Shown here in pieces: positions 7,479 through 16,552 of a DNA stretch of 40,318 nt (position 1 is its first letter; every line of letters begins with the position of its first letter). This DNA comes from Gemmatimonadota bacterium (GTDB taxonomy: Bacteria; Gemmatimonadota; Gemmatimonadetes; Gemmatimonadales; Gemmatimonadaceae): positions 1 to 40,318 of the forward strand of contig JARIFA010000014.1 of assembly GCA_031127075.1 (NCBI GenBank), read 5' to 3'. The position numbers and the translations under genes are program-made. The notes under the pieces were generated by a model. It made no database searches. It was not told the DNA's origin and saw only the letters and a program-made list of their open reading frames with translations.

Positions 7479-8648
7479 TCATCGCGGGAGGCGAGCGGAC
7501 ACCAGCCGCACGGGGATCCCCCCGTTCGAGGTCGCGAATCGCTGGGTGAACGGGAGCCCCACCTGGGCCTCGAGCGCGCGATCCGCGCTCAGCAGCACGA
7601 GGTCCCACCCGGCGCACCGGGCGCGCGCCACCTGGCCCAGCCGCGCGAAGAGGTCGCGCAGCGCGGTCGACTCGCCCACGCGGATGCCGTAGGGCGGATT
7701 CGCGATCAGCAGCCCCGGACCGGGTGGCGGCTCAAGCGCCGAGAGCGGTGCCACGCGCAGGTCGATGTCCTGCGCCACGCCTGCGCGTTCGGCATTCGCG
7801 CGCGCGGCGTCGATCGCACCGGCGTCGCGGTCTGAGGCGAGAATCGGCGCCGGCGCTGCGGGAAGGATCGCCGCGGTCGCCGCCGCGCGGGCCTCGCGCC
7901 ACGCCGCACGCTCCGTCCGCGGCCACCGCTCCGAAGCGAACCGGCGGTGCAGTCCCGGTGCAATCCGCCGCGCGAGGAGCGCGGCCTCGATGGCGATCGT
8001 CCCCGACCCGCACATCGGATCGACCAATGGGCGTGTGGCATCGTGATCGGCCCCGAGGAGCATCGCGGCGGCGAGCGTCTCGCGCAGCGGCGCGCGCGCG
8101 ACGGCGAGCCGGTACCCACGTCGATGCAGCAACGCACCGGAGGCATCGGCGCTGATGGTGCAGCGGTCGTGGTCGAACCGCACGATGAAGAGCTGTGGCG
8201 GTTCATCCGATCCGGAGGCGCCATCCTCTGCCTCGTCCGACGTGTCGGCACCGGTCTGCCACGTCGCACCGGGGATGGCGCGGACGATCGCCCCCGCCAC
8301 GCGCTCGGCGACCGCGTCGGAGTGATAGAGCCGCGACTTCCGGCAGGTCACCCGCAGGGCGAACGGCGCCCCGGCCGGCAGGATCGTGCCCCAGTCGACC
8401 TGTCGTGCGGCGCGCTCGAGCTCGTGGAACGCGGTGGCGCGGAACGACGCGAGGCGCACGAGCACCCGGCTCACGGTGCGGAGTCCGAGCTGCGCCGTCG
8501 CGAGGCCGGCGTCGTCCGTCGTGAACGAGAGGCCGGCCGGCTCTGTCGCCGTCGGTGTGATACCGAGGGCCGTGAGCTCGCGTGCGGCGAGCGGGGCGAG
8601 CCCGGGCGCCGTGACCGCGAAGGCGTCGACCGTGGACGGTACGGTCAC
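7479..8648 (-). CDS. THUMP-domain 23S rRNA guanine-N2 methyltransferase (RlmL N-terminal-half type)
   Basis: A 389-aa protein with an N-terminal ferredoxin-like/THUMP RNA-binding part (about residues 1-160) and a SAM-dependent methyltransferase domain. The methyltransferase motifs are DPMCGSGT (SAM site), an acidic ASDRD strand, and the catalytic Asn-Pro-Pro-Tyr (NPPYGIR) used for exocyclic amine methylation of guanine. It matches the RlmL/YpsC group that makes m2G in 23S rRNA. The RlmK half found in the E. coli fusion is absent, as is usual outside gammaproteobacteria. A roughly 20-residue acidic insert (around 155-175) interrupts the THUMP part. The GTG start at 8648 lies 13 bp after the msrQ stop, so it is the last gene of msrP-msrQ-rlmL. 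Confidence 0.85.
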   Translation of the reverse strand: MTVPSTVDAFAVTAPGLAPLAARELTALGITPTATEPAGLSFTTDDAGLATAQLGLRTVSRVLVRLASFRATAFHELERAARQVDWGTILPAGAPFALRVTCRKSRLYHSDAVAERVAGAIVRAIPGATWQTGADTSDEAEDGASGSDEPPQLFIVRFDHDRCTISADASGALLHRRGYRLAVARAPLRETLAAAMLLGADHDATRPLVDPMCGSGTIAIEAALLARRIAPGLHRRFASERWPRTERAAWREARAAATAAILPAAPAPILASDRDAGAIDAARANAERAGVAQDIDLRVAPLSALEPPPGPGLLIANPPYGIRVGESTALRDLFARLGQVARARCAGWDLVLLSADRALEAQVGLPFTQRFATSNGGIPVRLVSARLPR

Positions 8649-8661
8649 GCGGGGATGGCGC

Positions 8662-9309
8662 TCACGCCGTCGCGGATCGACGGGCGTGCAGCACGCGCGA
8701 GCCGAGTAACACGGCAAGGACGACGGCGCCCATCGCCGGCTCCGCCACGTCCTTCTTGACCGACATCCCCCAGTGGATGACGCCGAGAGCGGGGATCACA
8801 TAAGCGAGACGGTGCAGGACGCGCCACCGGCGGCCGAGTCGCGCGATCATCGATGTGGTCGAGGTGATGGCGAGGGGCACCATCAGCAAGAGCGCGCTCA
8901 TCCCGACGATGATGAACGGGCGCTTGGTGAGATCCTTCTGCACGTCCGCCCAGCCGACGTACTCACTGATCCCAATCTGGACGTCGAGGAGCGCCCACGT
9001 GAGGAAATGCACGCACCCGTAGGCGAAGCCGTACAGACCGAGGGTTCGGCGATGCCGCGCGAGCCAGTTCCATCCCGTGAACTGCCGGAGCGGGGTGACG
9101 AGGAGACTGGCGAAGAGAAATCGGATGGTCCATTCCCCGAGGGCGTGCTCCGCCTCCTTGATCGGATCGGCGCCCATGAAGGAGCGACCGAAGAAGACGT
9201 CGGCGATGACCATCGACACGATGCCGATGGCGGGGAGGGCGGCGCCGAAATTCAGGAGCGGGGCGAGCCAGCGCGGGGCGGTGGCGAGTCCGAAGCGGGG
9301 GGTGGACAT
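8662..9309 (-). CDS. msrQ: MsrQ, haem-binding membrane subunit of the MsrPQ methionine sulfoxide reductase
   Basis: A 215-aa integral membrane protein with about six hydrophobic segments, of the ferric-reductase-like family. Conserved features are EAEHALGEWTIR, LLVTPLRQFTGW, RHRRTLGLYGF with His for haem b, and RWRVLHRLAYV with a second His. MsrQ passes electrons from the quinone pool or flavin reductase across the membrane to periplasmic MsrP, which repairs oxidised methionine. It lies 24 bp downstream of msrP on the same strand, the usual order. An in-frame ATG at the stated start is preceded by only a weak purine stretch. Confidence 0.93.
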   Translation of the reverse strand: MSTPRFGLATAPRWLAPLLNFGAALPAIGIVSMVIADVFFGRSFMGADPIKEAEHALGEWTIRFLFASLLVTPLRQFTGWNWLARHRRTLGLYGFAYGCVHFLTWALLDVQIGISEYVGWADVQKDLTKRPFIIVGMSALLLMVPLAITSTTSMIARLGRRWRVLHRLAYVIPALGVIHWGMSVKKDVAEPAMGAVVLAVLLGSRVLHARRSATA

Positions 9310-9333
9310 GGTCGGGGGGCCGAAACGAGGTGC

Positions 9334-10275
9334 TCAGTAATTCCGCCGGAGGTCCATCCCGGCGTAGAGCGACGCCACCTGGTCGGCGTATCCGTTGAAC
9401 GGGAGCGTCGGGATGCGGCGGAAGTTCCCGATGCGCCGCTCCGTCGCCTGACTCCAGCGCGGATGATCGACCTGCGGGTTCACGTTCGCATAGAAGCCGT
9501 ATTCGCTCGGGATCGCCGCCGCCCAGGTGGTCCGCGGCATCCGCTCGACGAAGCGGATGCGGACGATGCTCTTCACGCCCTTGAAGCCGTACTTCCACGG
9601 GGTGACGAGGCGGAGCGGCGCACCGTTCTGGGGCGGCAGGTCACGGCCATACACGCCGGTGGCGAGCAGGGTGAGCGGATGCTTCGCCTCGTCGAGGCGC
9701 AGGCCTTCGACGTAGGGCCAGTCGAGGACGTCGTAACGCTGCCCCGGCATCCGCTGCGGATCGAGGAGCGTGGTCAGCTCCACGAACTTCGCCTGCGACG
9801 TCGGTTGGGCGCGCGCGACCACGTCGGCGAGCGGAATGCCGCGCCACGGGATGACCATCGACCACGCCTCGACGCAGCGAAACCGGTAGATGCGGTCCTC
9901 GACGCGCGATGGCTTGAGGAAATCTTCGAGCTGATAGTTCCCGGGCTTCGCGCAGAGCCCGTCGACGCGCACGGTCCAGGGCCGGGTGCGGAACCCCTGC
10001 GCCTCCACGGCGGGATCGTCCTTCGACGTCCCGAACTCGTAGAAGTTGTTGTACGTCGTGACGTCCTCGTACGAGGTCGGCTCATCGCCGGGCTGGAGGC
10101 CGTAGGGCGTCCCGAGCGGGCGTTGCGGCTGCGGCGCCGCGGCGAGTCGGCTCAGCGCACCGGCCCCGAGAAGACCGGCCCCGGCGGCACCGGCGGCGGC
10201 GAGGAAACGGCGGCGGTCGACCCAGACGGACTCGGGGGTGATCTCGCTGGAGGGGAGGCGGGGGATCTTCGGCAT
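9334..10275 (-). CDS. msrP: MsrP, molybdenum-dependent periplasmic protein-methionine-sulfoxide reductase
   Basis: A 313-aa sulfite-oxidase-fold molybdoenzyme. The N-terminus carries a twin-arginine signal ([10 protein letters not shown], residues 20-29), so it is exported folded with its molybdopterin. The molybdenum-binding Cys is Cys134 in [10 protein letters not shown]. Other family blocks are [23 protein letters not shown] and [12 protein letters not shown]. It reduces methionine sulfoxide in periplasmic proteins, with electrons from MsrQ. It is full length for the family. Its ATG lies six bases after a TACATT box and lacks a Shine-Dalgarno, so it is probably transcribed separately from the nucleoside transporter gene that ends 53 bp upstream. 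Confidence 0.94.
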   Translation of the reverse strand: MPKIPRLPSSEITPESVWVDRRRFLAAAGAAGAGLLGAGALSRLAAAPQPQRPLGTPYGLQPGDEPTSYEDVTTYNNFYEFGTSKDDPAVEAQGFRTRPWTVRVDGLCAKPGNYQLEDFLKPSRVEDRIYRFRCVEAWSMVIPWRGIPLADVVARAQPTSQAKFVELTTLLDPQRMPGQRYDVLDWPYVEGLRLDEAKHPLTLLATGVYGRDLPPQNGAPLRLVTPWKYGFKGVKSIVRIRFVERMPRTTWAAAIPSEYGFYANVNPQVDHPRWSQATERRIGNFRRIPTLPFNGYADQVASLYAGMDLRRNY

Positions 10276-10281
10276 ATCCCC

Positions 10282-10287
10282 AATGTA
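10282..10287 (-). promoter_or_regulatory. Putative -10 box (TACATT) for a leaderless msrP mRNA
   Basis: On the minus strand TACATT is followed by GGGGAT and the msrP ATG at 10275, placing the expected start point on the start codon. The 53-bp gap to the upstream transporter gene can hold an independent promoter. No good -35 hexamer is seen. Confidence 0.5.
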
Positions 10288-10328
10288 TGACGGCTGCGCC
10301 CGGGAAGTTCCGGCGCGCCCCGCCGGGA

Positions 10329-11738
10329 TCAGATCAGCATCCCGGCGATGGCGGCGGAGGTGAAGGCGGCAAGGTTGCCGGCGATCATCGCGCGGAGGCC
10401 GAGGGTGGCGATGTCGCCGCGCCGCTCGGGGGCGAGCCCGCCGATGCCGGCGATCTGGATGGCGATCGAGGAGAAGTTCGCGAAGCCGAGGAGCGCGTAG
10501 GTGAGGATCACCGCGCTGCGCGGGCTGAGCATCTGGCCGGCGCCGAGGTCGGTCGCGAACTGCGCGTAGGCCACGAACTCGTTGATCGTCGTCTTGAGGC
10601 CGATGAGGCTGCCGACGTAGGCGGTGTCGCCCCACGGTACTCCCATCACCCAGGCGATTGGGCGGAGGAGGAGCCCGAGGAGCATCTGGATGCTGAGCCC
10701 GTCGACGCCGACGAGGGCGCCGGCCCAGCCGAGGATCGCATTGAGCAGCGCGACGAGGGCGACGAACGCCATCAGCATCGCTGCGACGTTGATGGCGAGC
10801 TGCACCCCCTGCGCCGCGCCGTTCGCCGCCGCTTCGATCACGCCGTTCTCCCCGCTGTGGCCACCAAAACGGAAGCGTGAGCGTCCGGGGCGCGGGGTCG
10901 CGCCGTCCATCGCGCTCGCGGCGCTCCCGATCCCCGCCTGCGTCTCGGGCACCTCAGTCTCCGGGAGGATCACCTTGGAGAGCGCGAGGCCGGCGGGCGC
11001 GTTCATCACGCTCGCGGCGAGGAGGTGCGCGGCGATCCCCGGGAAGACGCCGGCGAGCATTCCCACATAGGCGGCGAGCACGCCGCCTGAGACGGTCGCG
11101 AAGCCGCCGACCATGACGGTGTTGATCTCCGACTTCGTCATCCGCGCGATGAACGGCTTCACGAGGAGCGGGGCCTCGCTCTGGCCGAGGAAGATGTTCC
11201 CCGAGGCGGAGAGCGTCTCCGCCCCCGACGTCTTCAGGGTCCGCTGCATCACGACGGCGAGCGCCTTCACGATCAGCTGCATCACGCCGAGGTAGTACAT
11301 CACCGACATCAGCGCGGAGAAGAAGACGATCGTGGGGAGGACGCTGAAGGCAAAGAACGCGCCGGTCTGCGCGACGACGCCCGCCGAGATCCCGTCGCCG
11401 GTCACCGGCACGCTCGACTGCACCAGGTTCCCGAAGACGAAGCGCGCGCCCTCCGATTGGAAGCCGATCAGCTTCTCGATGAGGCCGCCGACGTAGGCGA
11501 ACACGCTCCGGCCGACCGCGGTCTTGAGCACGATGAGGCTGAAGATCAGCTGCAGCGTGAGCGCGGATCCGACGAGGCGCCAATTCACCCGCTTCCGATC
11601 ATGCGAGAGGAGCCAGGCGAGGCCGACCATCACGGCCACCCCGAGGACACCGATCAGACGCTCTGACAGCGGGAGGTCGAGCCCCTGCTGGGCGGCGGCG
11701 AGCCGCTCGGCGGCGGTCTGCGCGTAGACGAGGAACAT
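10329..11738 (-). CDS. Concentrative nucleoside transporter (CNT/NupC family)
   Basis: A 469-aa multi-TM protein. It has the CNT signatures [12 protein letters not shown] in the re-entrant core and [15 protein letters not shown] and [10 protein letters not shown] further on, all involved in nucleoside and cation binding. It should import nucleosides with Na+ or H+. An unusual hydrophilic Pro/Arg-rich stretch (about residues 280-310, [10 protein letters not shown]) sits in the loop before the [11 protein letters not shown] block. The ATG at 11738 has GGAG seven bases upstream, and a TACCTT box lies further up. It is divergent from nadB with 96 bp between start codons. The open frame continues far upstream of this start, but only the part given here looks like protein. 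Confidence 0.9.
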   Translation of the reverse strand: MFLVYAQTAAERLAAAQQGLDLPLSERLIGVLGVAVMVGLAWLLSHDRKRVNWRLVGSALTLQLIFSLIVLKTAVGRSVFAYVGGLIEKLIGFQSEGARFVFGNLVQSSVPVTGDGISAGVVAQTGAFFAFSVLPTIVFFSALMSVMYYLGVMQLIVKALAVVMQRTLKTSGAETLSASGNIFLGQSEAPLLVKPFIARMTKSEINTVMVGGFATVSGGVLAAYVGMLAGVFPGIAAHLLAASVMNAPAGLALSKVILPETEVPETQAGIGSAASAMDGATPRPGRSRFRFGGHSGENGVIEAAANGAAQGVQLAINVAAMLMAFVALVALLNAILGWAGALVGVDGLSIQMLLGLLLRPIAWVMGVPWGDTAYVGSLIGLKTTINEFVAYAQFATDLGAGQMLSPRSAVILTYALLGFANFSSIAIQIAGIGGLAPERRGDIATLGLRAMIAGNLAAFTSAAIAGMLI

Positions 11739-11771
11739 CGAGGAGCTCCGGAGCGGGGTGGATTCTGCCGG

Positions 11772-11777
11772 AAGGTA
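11772..11777 (-). promoter_or_regulatory. Putative -10 box (TACCTT) of the nucleoside transporter gene
   Basis: Minus-strand TACCTT lies about 33 bases before the ATG at 11738 and would give a leader of about 27 nt that contains the GGAG ribosome site. It sits in the 96-bp divergent gap with nadB. Confidence 0.4.
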
Positions 11778-11834
11778 CGGATGCCGGGTCGGCTGGGCCA
11801 CTCGAGGCAGGTCCCGACCCGCTTTATTTCTGGG

Positions 11835-13346
11835 ATGTCTGACCGCCTCCGCACCCGATTCTTGGTCATCGGCTCCGGCATCGCCGGGTTGCACGCGGCG
11901 TGGCGGCTCTCCGACCACGGCGACGTCGTCGTCCTGACCAAACGGACGCTGAAGGATTCCTCGACCGCGTGGGCGCAGGGCGGGATCGCGGCCGCGCTCG
12001 GGGCGGGGGATTCGCCGGCCCTCCACAAGGTCGATACGCTGGCGGCCGGCGCGGCGCTCTGCGACGCGGCGGCGGTCGAGGTGCTGGTGGCAGAAGGGCC
12101 GGCGCGCGTGCGGGAGCTCGCCTCCGCCGGCGCCCGCTTCGATACGGATGATGTCGGGCGCTTCGCGCTGGGGCGCGAGGCCGCGCACTCGCGCAAGCGG
12201 ATCGTGCACGCGCAGGGGGACCAGACCGGCGCCGAGGTGCTGCGAACGCTCATCGATCGCGTGCGCGAGCGATCGAACATCACCGTCCTCGAGATGGCCC
12301 GCGCGCTTGACCTCGTGGTGGTGCAGGGCCGGTGCGCCGGTGTCCGGGCCAACGTCGCCGGCCGCGCCGTGGAGATCGTCGCCGATGCCACGGTGCTCGC
12401 GACGGGAGGGTGCGGGCAGATCTTCCGCTACACGACGAATCCCCTCGTCGCGACGGGCGACGGCTTCGCGATCGCACAGCGGGCTGGTGCCCGCCTCGCC
12501 GATATGGAGTTCGTGCAGTTCCACCCGACCGCGCTCGACACGCCGGAGAACCCGCGCGCGCTCATCTCCGAGGCGGTGCGGGGCGAGGGGGCAACCCTCG
12601 TCGACGAGCGTGGGATCCGCTTCATGGCGAAGCGGCATCGCCTCGCGGAGCTCGCGCCGCGCGATGTCGTCGCCCGCGAGATCTTCCGGGTGCAGCAGGG
12701 GGGCGGGCGCGTCTTCCTCGACGCGCGCCCGATGGCACGGACCTTCGCGCGGCGCTTCCCGGGGATCCTGACGCTCTGTCTCGCGCGCGGGATCGACCCC
12801 CGACGCGAGCCGATCCCCGTCACACCGGCGGCGCACTATATGATGGGCGGGGTCGTCACCGACCTCGCCGGCCGGTCGAGCATCGAGCGGCTCTACGCCT
12901 GCGGCGAGGTCTCCCGCACTGGGGTCCACGGGGCGAACCGGCTCGCCTCGAACTCGCTACTCGAAGGGCTCGTCTTCGCCGAGCGCGTGGCCCAGGACGC
13001 CGCGCATCAGCCGCGGCTGGCCAAGCTCCCCAAGGTGACGGCGTGGGACGTGGCGCTCGGCTACGACGCCGGCGCGGCGCAGGTCGCCGCGGACGAGGTC
13101 CGGCAGGTGATGTGGGCGCACGCCGGCATCGTCCGCCAGGCCGCCGGCCTGCGTACGGCGGCGCGCCAGCTTGCCGGGATTGCGACACGCCTGACGCCCG
13201 GGATGACCGAGGAGCGGAATCTCGTCGAGACCGCCCGACTCGTCGTCGAGGCGGCGCTGCTCCGGAAGGAGTCGCGGGGCGGGCACTTCCGCAGCGATTT
13301 TCCCAAGCCGAAGGCCAAGTGGCGTGGGCGGCACATCGAGTGGTGA
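11835..13346 (+). CDS. nadB: L-aspartate oxidase
   Basis: A 503-aa FAD protein of the succinate dehydrogenase/fumarate reductase flavoprotein family. It shows the dinucleotide motif GSGIAGLHAAW near the N-terminus, the NadB block SSTAWAQGGIAAA, the substrate-loop His-Ser-Arg region (AHSRKRIVHAQGDQTG), the active-site EFVQFHPTA block and the C-terminal helical domain ending in FPKPKAKWRGRHIEW. It oxidises L-aspartate to iminoaspartate, the first step of de novo NAD synthesis, using O2 or fumarate. The ATG at 11835 is preceded by TTTATT at the distance of a -10 box and no Shine-Dalgarno. It heads the operon nadB-nadA-nadC-cydA-cydB-small Cys-rich gene. Confidence 0.95.
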   Translation: MSDRLRTRFLVIGSGIAGLHAAWRLSDHGDVVVLTKRTLKDSSTAWAQGGIAAALGAGDSPALHKVDTLAAGAALCDAAAVEVLVAEGPARVRELASAGARFDTDDVGRFALGREAAHSRKRIVHAQGDQTGAEVLRTLIDRVRERSNITVLEMARALDLVVVQGRCAGVRANVAGRAVEIVADATVLATGGCGQIFRYTTNPLVATGDGFAIAQRAGARLADMEFVQFHPTALDTPENPRALISEAVRGEGATLVDERGIRFMAKRHRLAELAPRDVVAREIFRVQQGGGRVFLDARPMARTFARRFPGILTLCLARGIDPRREPIPVTPAAHYMMGGVVTDLAGRSSIERLYACGEVSRTGVHGANRLASNSLLEGLVFAERVAQDAAHQPRLAKLPKVTAWDVALGYDAGAAQVAADEVRQVMWAHAGIVRQAAGLRTAARQLAGIATRLTPGMTEERNLVETARLVVEAALLRKESRGGHFRSDFPKPKAKWRGRHIEW

Positions 13347-13386
13347 CCCGCGGCGGGAACGTCTGAGGGCCCTCGGCGCGTCCCAC

Positions 13387-13392
13387 TATCTT
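13387..13392 (+). promoter_or_regulatory. Putative internal -10 box (TATCTT) before nadA
   Basis: TATCTT lies nine bases before the nadA ATG, in the 55-bp gap after nadB. It predicts an almost leaderless internal transcript for nadA and the genes behind it, besides read-through from nadB. Confidence 0.4.
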
Positions 13393-13401
13393 GAGACCGC
13401 C

Positions 13402-14412
13402 ATGTCCAGCCCTGACGCCACCCTCGCCGACCTGACCCTCCTCCACGCCCGCATCCGCGCCCTCGCCGCGGAGCGGGGCGCGGTGATCCTGGCGCACAAC
13501 TACGAGCGCCCCGAGATCCAGGACGTCGCCGACTTCGTCGGGGACTCCCTCGGCCTCTCCCGCGAGGCGGCCCGGACCGATGCGCAGGTGATCGTCTTCT
13601 GCGGCGTGCACTTCATGGCGGAGACCGCGGCGATCCTCTCGCCCGACAAGACGGTCCTGCTCCCCGATCTCGCCGCCGGCTGCTCGCTGGCCGATACCAT
13701 CGATGCGGCGCAGGTGCGCGCCTGGAAGGCGGAGCACCCGGGCGCCGTGGTGGTCGCGTACGTGAACACGAGCGCCGAGGTGAAGGGGGAGGCCGACTAC
13801 TGCTGCACCTCGGGGAACGCGGTCGAGGTCGTCAACGCCATCCCCGCCGACCGGGAGATCCTCTTCCTCCCCGATATGTACCTCGGCGCCCACGTACGAC
13901 GGGTGACGAGGCGTGAGAACATTCGCGTCTGGATGGGAGAGTGCCACGTGCACGCCGGGATCGACCCGGAGAACATCCGGCGGCAGCGCGCGCTGCATCC
14001 CGAGGCGGAGTTCCTCATCCATCCGGAGTGCGGCTGTGCGACGAGCGTCGTCGAGGCCGTGAGCGCCGGCGACGTGGACCCCGAGGGGGTGCACATCCTC
14101 TCCACGGAGGGGATGATCAACCGGCCCGGCGCATCGACGGCCGATACCTTCATCGTCGCGACCGAGGTGGGGATCCTGCATCGCCTGCGGCGCGCGTACC
14201 CCGGCAAGACGTTCCACGCGGCGAACGAGCGCGCCTCCTGCGCGTACATGAAGGTCACGACGTTGCCGAAGGTGCTCGGCGCCCTCGAGCGGATGGAGCA
14301 TCGGATCACCGTGGCGCCGGACGTCGCCGAGCGGGCGCGGTTGGCCATCGAGCGGATGGTCGCCATCGGCGGCGCGACACCGGCCGGCCCCGGCGTGGAT
14401 CCCGGCGAGTGA
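13402..14412 (+). CDS. nadA: Quinolinate synthase
   Basis: A 336-aa enzyme that condenses iminoaspartate with dihydroxyacetone phosphate to quinolinate. The three expected [4Fe-4S] ligands can be placed by spacing with known NadA: Cys94 (AAGCSLAD), Cys181 (GECHVHAG) and Cys280 (RASCAYMKV), 87 and 99 residues apart. The N-terminal AHNYERPEIQD and the second-domain VNTSAEVKG blocks are typical substrate-contact regions. The cluster is oxygen-sensitive in this family, which is of interest because cytochrome bd genes follow in the same operon. The stop overlaps the nadC start (GTGA). Confidence 0.96.
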   Translation: MSSPDATLADLTLLHARIRALAAERGAVILAHNYERPEIQDVADFVGDSLGLSREAARTDAQVIVFCGVHFMAETAAILSPDKTVLLPDLAAGCSLADTIDAAQVRAWKAEHPGAVVVAYVNTSAEVKGEADYCCTSGNAVEVVNAIPADREILFLPDMYLGAHVRRVTRRENIRVWMGECHVHAGIDPENIRRQRALHPEAEFLIHPECGCATSVVEAVSAGDVDPEGVHILSTEGMINRPGASTADTFIVATEVGILHRLRRAYPGKTFHAANERASCAYMKVTTLPKVLGALERMEHRITVAPDVAERARLAIERMVAIGGATPAGPGVDPGE

Positions 14413-15254
14413 CCTTCCCCCTCGAGCCCGAGGCGCTCGCGCGGTTGGTGCGCGCCGCGCTCGAGGAGGACCGCGCCTTCGACGACGTCACCACGCGCGC
14501 GACCGTCCCCGCCGACCGGCGCATCCGCGCGCAGCTCGTCGCGCGGCACGAGGGGATCCTCGCCGGTGGGCCGCTCGCGGTCGCCGCCTTCCACGCGCTC
14601 GATGCGGCGCTCGACGTCCGGGTGTTCCTCCATGATGGCGCGACGCTGGTGCGCGGGGCGGTCGTGCTCGAGGTGGAGGGAGCGGCTCGCGCCATCCTGA
14701 GCGCGGAACGTGTGGCGCTCAACTTCGTCCAGCGGCTCTCCGGCGTGGCGACGTTCACGGCCCGGTATGCGATCGCGATCCGCGGCACCGCCGCACAGCT
14801 CGTCGACACCCGCAAGACGACGCCGGGGTGGCGCGACCTCGAGAAGTACGCGGTGCGCTGCGGTGGCGGGGCGAACCATCGGCGCGACCTCGCCGACGCG
14901 GTGCTGATCAAGGACAACCACCTCGCCGCCTGCGACGGCGAGGTCGGCGAGGCGGTGCGGCGCGCGCGCGCGGTGGCGCCTGAAGGGATGATCATCCAGC
15001 TCGAATGCGACACGCTCGACCAGGTCCGCGCGGCGCTCGACGCGGCGGTGGACGGGGTGCTGCTCGACAACATGTCGGTCGAGACGCTCCGTGCCGCGGT
15101 GACCCTGTGTCGTGGGCGCTGCTGGTCCGAGGCCTCCGGCGGCGTGACGCTGGACACCATCCGCGCGATCGCGGAGACCGGGGTCGACCGCATCTCGGTC
15201 GGCGCGCTCACCCACTCCGCGCCGGCGCTCGACCTCGCGCTCGATTTCCTGTGA
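14409..15254 (+). CDS. nadC: Nicotinate-nucleotide pyrophosphorylase (carboxylating)
   Basis: A 281-aa quinolinate phosphoribosyltransferase, the third step to NAD: quinolinate plus PRPP gives nicotinate mononucleotide, CO2 and PPi. Family motifs are EDRAFDDVTT at the N-terminus, the QRLSGVAT helix, DTRKTTPG and the KYAVRCGGGANHR stretch of basic substrate-binding residues, then VLIKDNH, QLECDT, DGVLLDNM and the final EASGGV. The start is a GTG overlapping the nadA stop by four bases, which lines up with the usual N-terminus of the family. Its own stop overlaps the cydA GTG in the same way. Confidence 0.95.
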   Translation: MTFPLEPEALARLVRAALEEDRAFDDVTTRATVPADRRIRAQLVARHEGILAGGPLAVAAFHALDAALDVRVFLHDGATLVRGAVVLEVEGAARAILSAERVALNFVQRLSGVATFTARYAIAIRGTAAQLVDTRKTTPGWRDLEKYAVRCGGGANHRRDLADAVLIKDNHLAACDGEVGEAVRRARAVAPEGMIIQLECDTLDQVRAALDAAVDGVLLDNMSVETLRAAVTLCRGRCWSEASGGVTLDTIRAIAETGVDRISVGALTHSAPALDLALDFL

Positions 15255-16552
15255 GCGATCTCCTCGCCGCTCGCGGGCAGATGGCGATGTCCCTCGCCTT
15301 CCACATCATCTTCGCGGTGCTTGGAATCGGTATGCCGCTCCTGATGGTGCTCGCGGAGCGCGAGTGGATGCGCACCGGCGAGCCCGTCTGGCTCGACCTC
15401 GCGAAGCGGTGGGCCAAGGGGACGGCGATCCTCTTCGCGGTGGGCGCGGTCAGCGGCACGGTCCTCTCCTTCGAACTCGGGCTCCTCTGGCCCGGCTTCA
15501 TGGAATACGCCGGCGCCATCATCGGGATGCCCTTCTCCCTCGAAGGCTTTGCCTTCTTCACCGAGGCGATCTTCCTCGGCGTCTACTTGTACGGGTGGAA
15601 CCGCCTCACGCCGCGTGCGCACTGGTGGTCGGGCGTGGCGGTCACGGTGAGCGGCACCATCTCCGGCGTCTTCGTCGTGCTCGCTAACGCGTGGATGAAC
15701 GCCCCGACGGGGTTCCGGCTCGTCGACGGCCGACCGGTCGATATCGACCCGATCGCCGCGATGCTGAATCCGGCGGCGCTGCCGCAGGCGCTGCATATGA
15801 CGCTCGCGGCGTTCGCGGCGACGGGGATCGCCATCGCCGGGATCAGCGCCGTGGCGCTGCGTCGCGACCCGACCATCCAGGTGCATCGCGCTGCCCTCCG
15901 GCTCGCGCTCTGGGTCGCGGTCCCCGCCTCGCTCCTGCAGGTGGTGAGCGGTGACCTCTCCGCGAAGTTCCTCGCCAAACATCAACCGGTGAAGCTTGCG
16001 GCGATGGAGGGGCACTTCGAGACGGCACGTGGGGCCGCGCTCCGCCTCGGCGGGATCCCCGATGAAGCCGCGGGCACCACGCCCTATGCGATCGAGATCC
16101 CGAAGATGCTTTCGGTGCTCGCCTTCGGGGACCCGGACGCCGAGGTGCAGGGGCTCAACGCGGTGCCGCGTGACGAATGGCCGCCCGTGCGCATCACGCA
16201 CCTTGCCTTCCAAGTGATGGTCGGGCTCGGGACGCTGATGGCGTTCGCCTCGCTCTGGGTCGTGGTCTGCTGGGTGCGCCGCCGTGACGTGGTGGCGGAC
16301 CGCCGGCTCCTCACGCTGCTCGCCTGGCTGATGCCCGCCGGGTTCATCGCCGTGGAGGCGGGGTGGGTCGTGACGGAGGTGGGACGGCAGCCCTGGATCA
16401 TCCAGGGGGTGATGCGGACCGCCGATGCGGTGACGCCAATGCCGGGCCTCGCGGCGCCCTTCGCGCTCTTCACGCTCCTGTATCTCTTCCTCGGCACCGT
16501 GGTCTGCTGGCTCCTTTGGACGCAGATCGTGAAGGGGCACGCGGATGCCTGA
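15251..16552 (+). CDS. cydA: Cytochrome bd-type quinol oxidase subunit I (short Q-loop, CioA-like)
   Basis: A 433-aa polytopic membrane protein. The GTG start overlaps the nadC stop. Visible marks are the N-terminal Arg-Gly-Gln-Met block with His18 in AFHIIF, which is the conserved haem ligand position, the SFELGLLWPGFM helix, and the GRQPW motif after helix 6. At 433 residues it is much shorter than E. coli CydA (522), so it belongs to the short quinol-loop or cyanide-insensitive group. It reduces O2 to water with electrons from quinol at high affinity. Overlap with cydB is eight bases. Confidence 0.93.
   Translation: MSDLLAARGQMAMSLAFHIIFAVLGIGMPLLMVLAEREWMRTGEPVWLDLAKRWAKGTAILFAVGAVSGTVLSFELGLLWPGFMEYAGAIIGMPFSLEGFAFFTEAIFLGVYLYGWNRLTPRAHWWSGVAVTVSGTISGVFVVLANAWMNAPTGFRLVDGRPVDIDPIAAMLNPAALPQALHMTLAAFAATGIAIAGISAVALRRDPTIQVHRAALRLALWVAVPASLLQVVSGDLSAKFLAKHQPVKLAAMEGHFETARGAALRLGGIPDEAAGTTPYAIEIPKMLSVLAFGDPDAEVQGLNAVPRDEWPPVRITHLAFQVMVGLGTLMAFASLWVVVCWVRRRDVVADRRLLTLLAWLMPAGFIAVEAGWVVTEVGRQPWIIQGVMRTADAVTPMPGLAAPFALFTLLYLFLGTVVCWLLWTQIVKGHADA

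Noticed and set aside
8773-10290. A 505-codon plus-strand open frame opposite msrQ and msrP
   Set aside because: Low-complexity Arg/Glu/Gly/Asp content and no recognisable domain; the minus strand holds the MsrP Cys motif and the MsrQ membrane helices.
11739-12929. In-frame upstream extension of the nucleoside transporter frame over nadB
   Set aside because: The extension is not protein-like and overlaps nadB; the ATG at 11738 has a ribosome site and starts at the normal CNT position.
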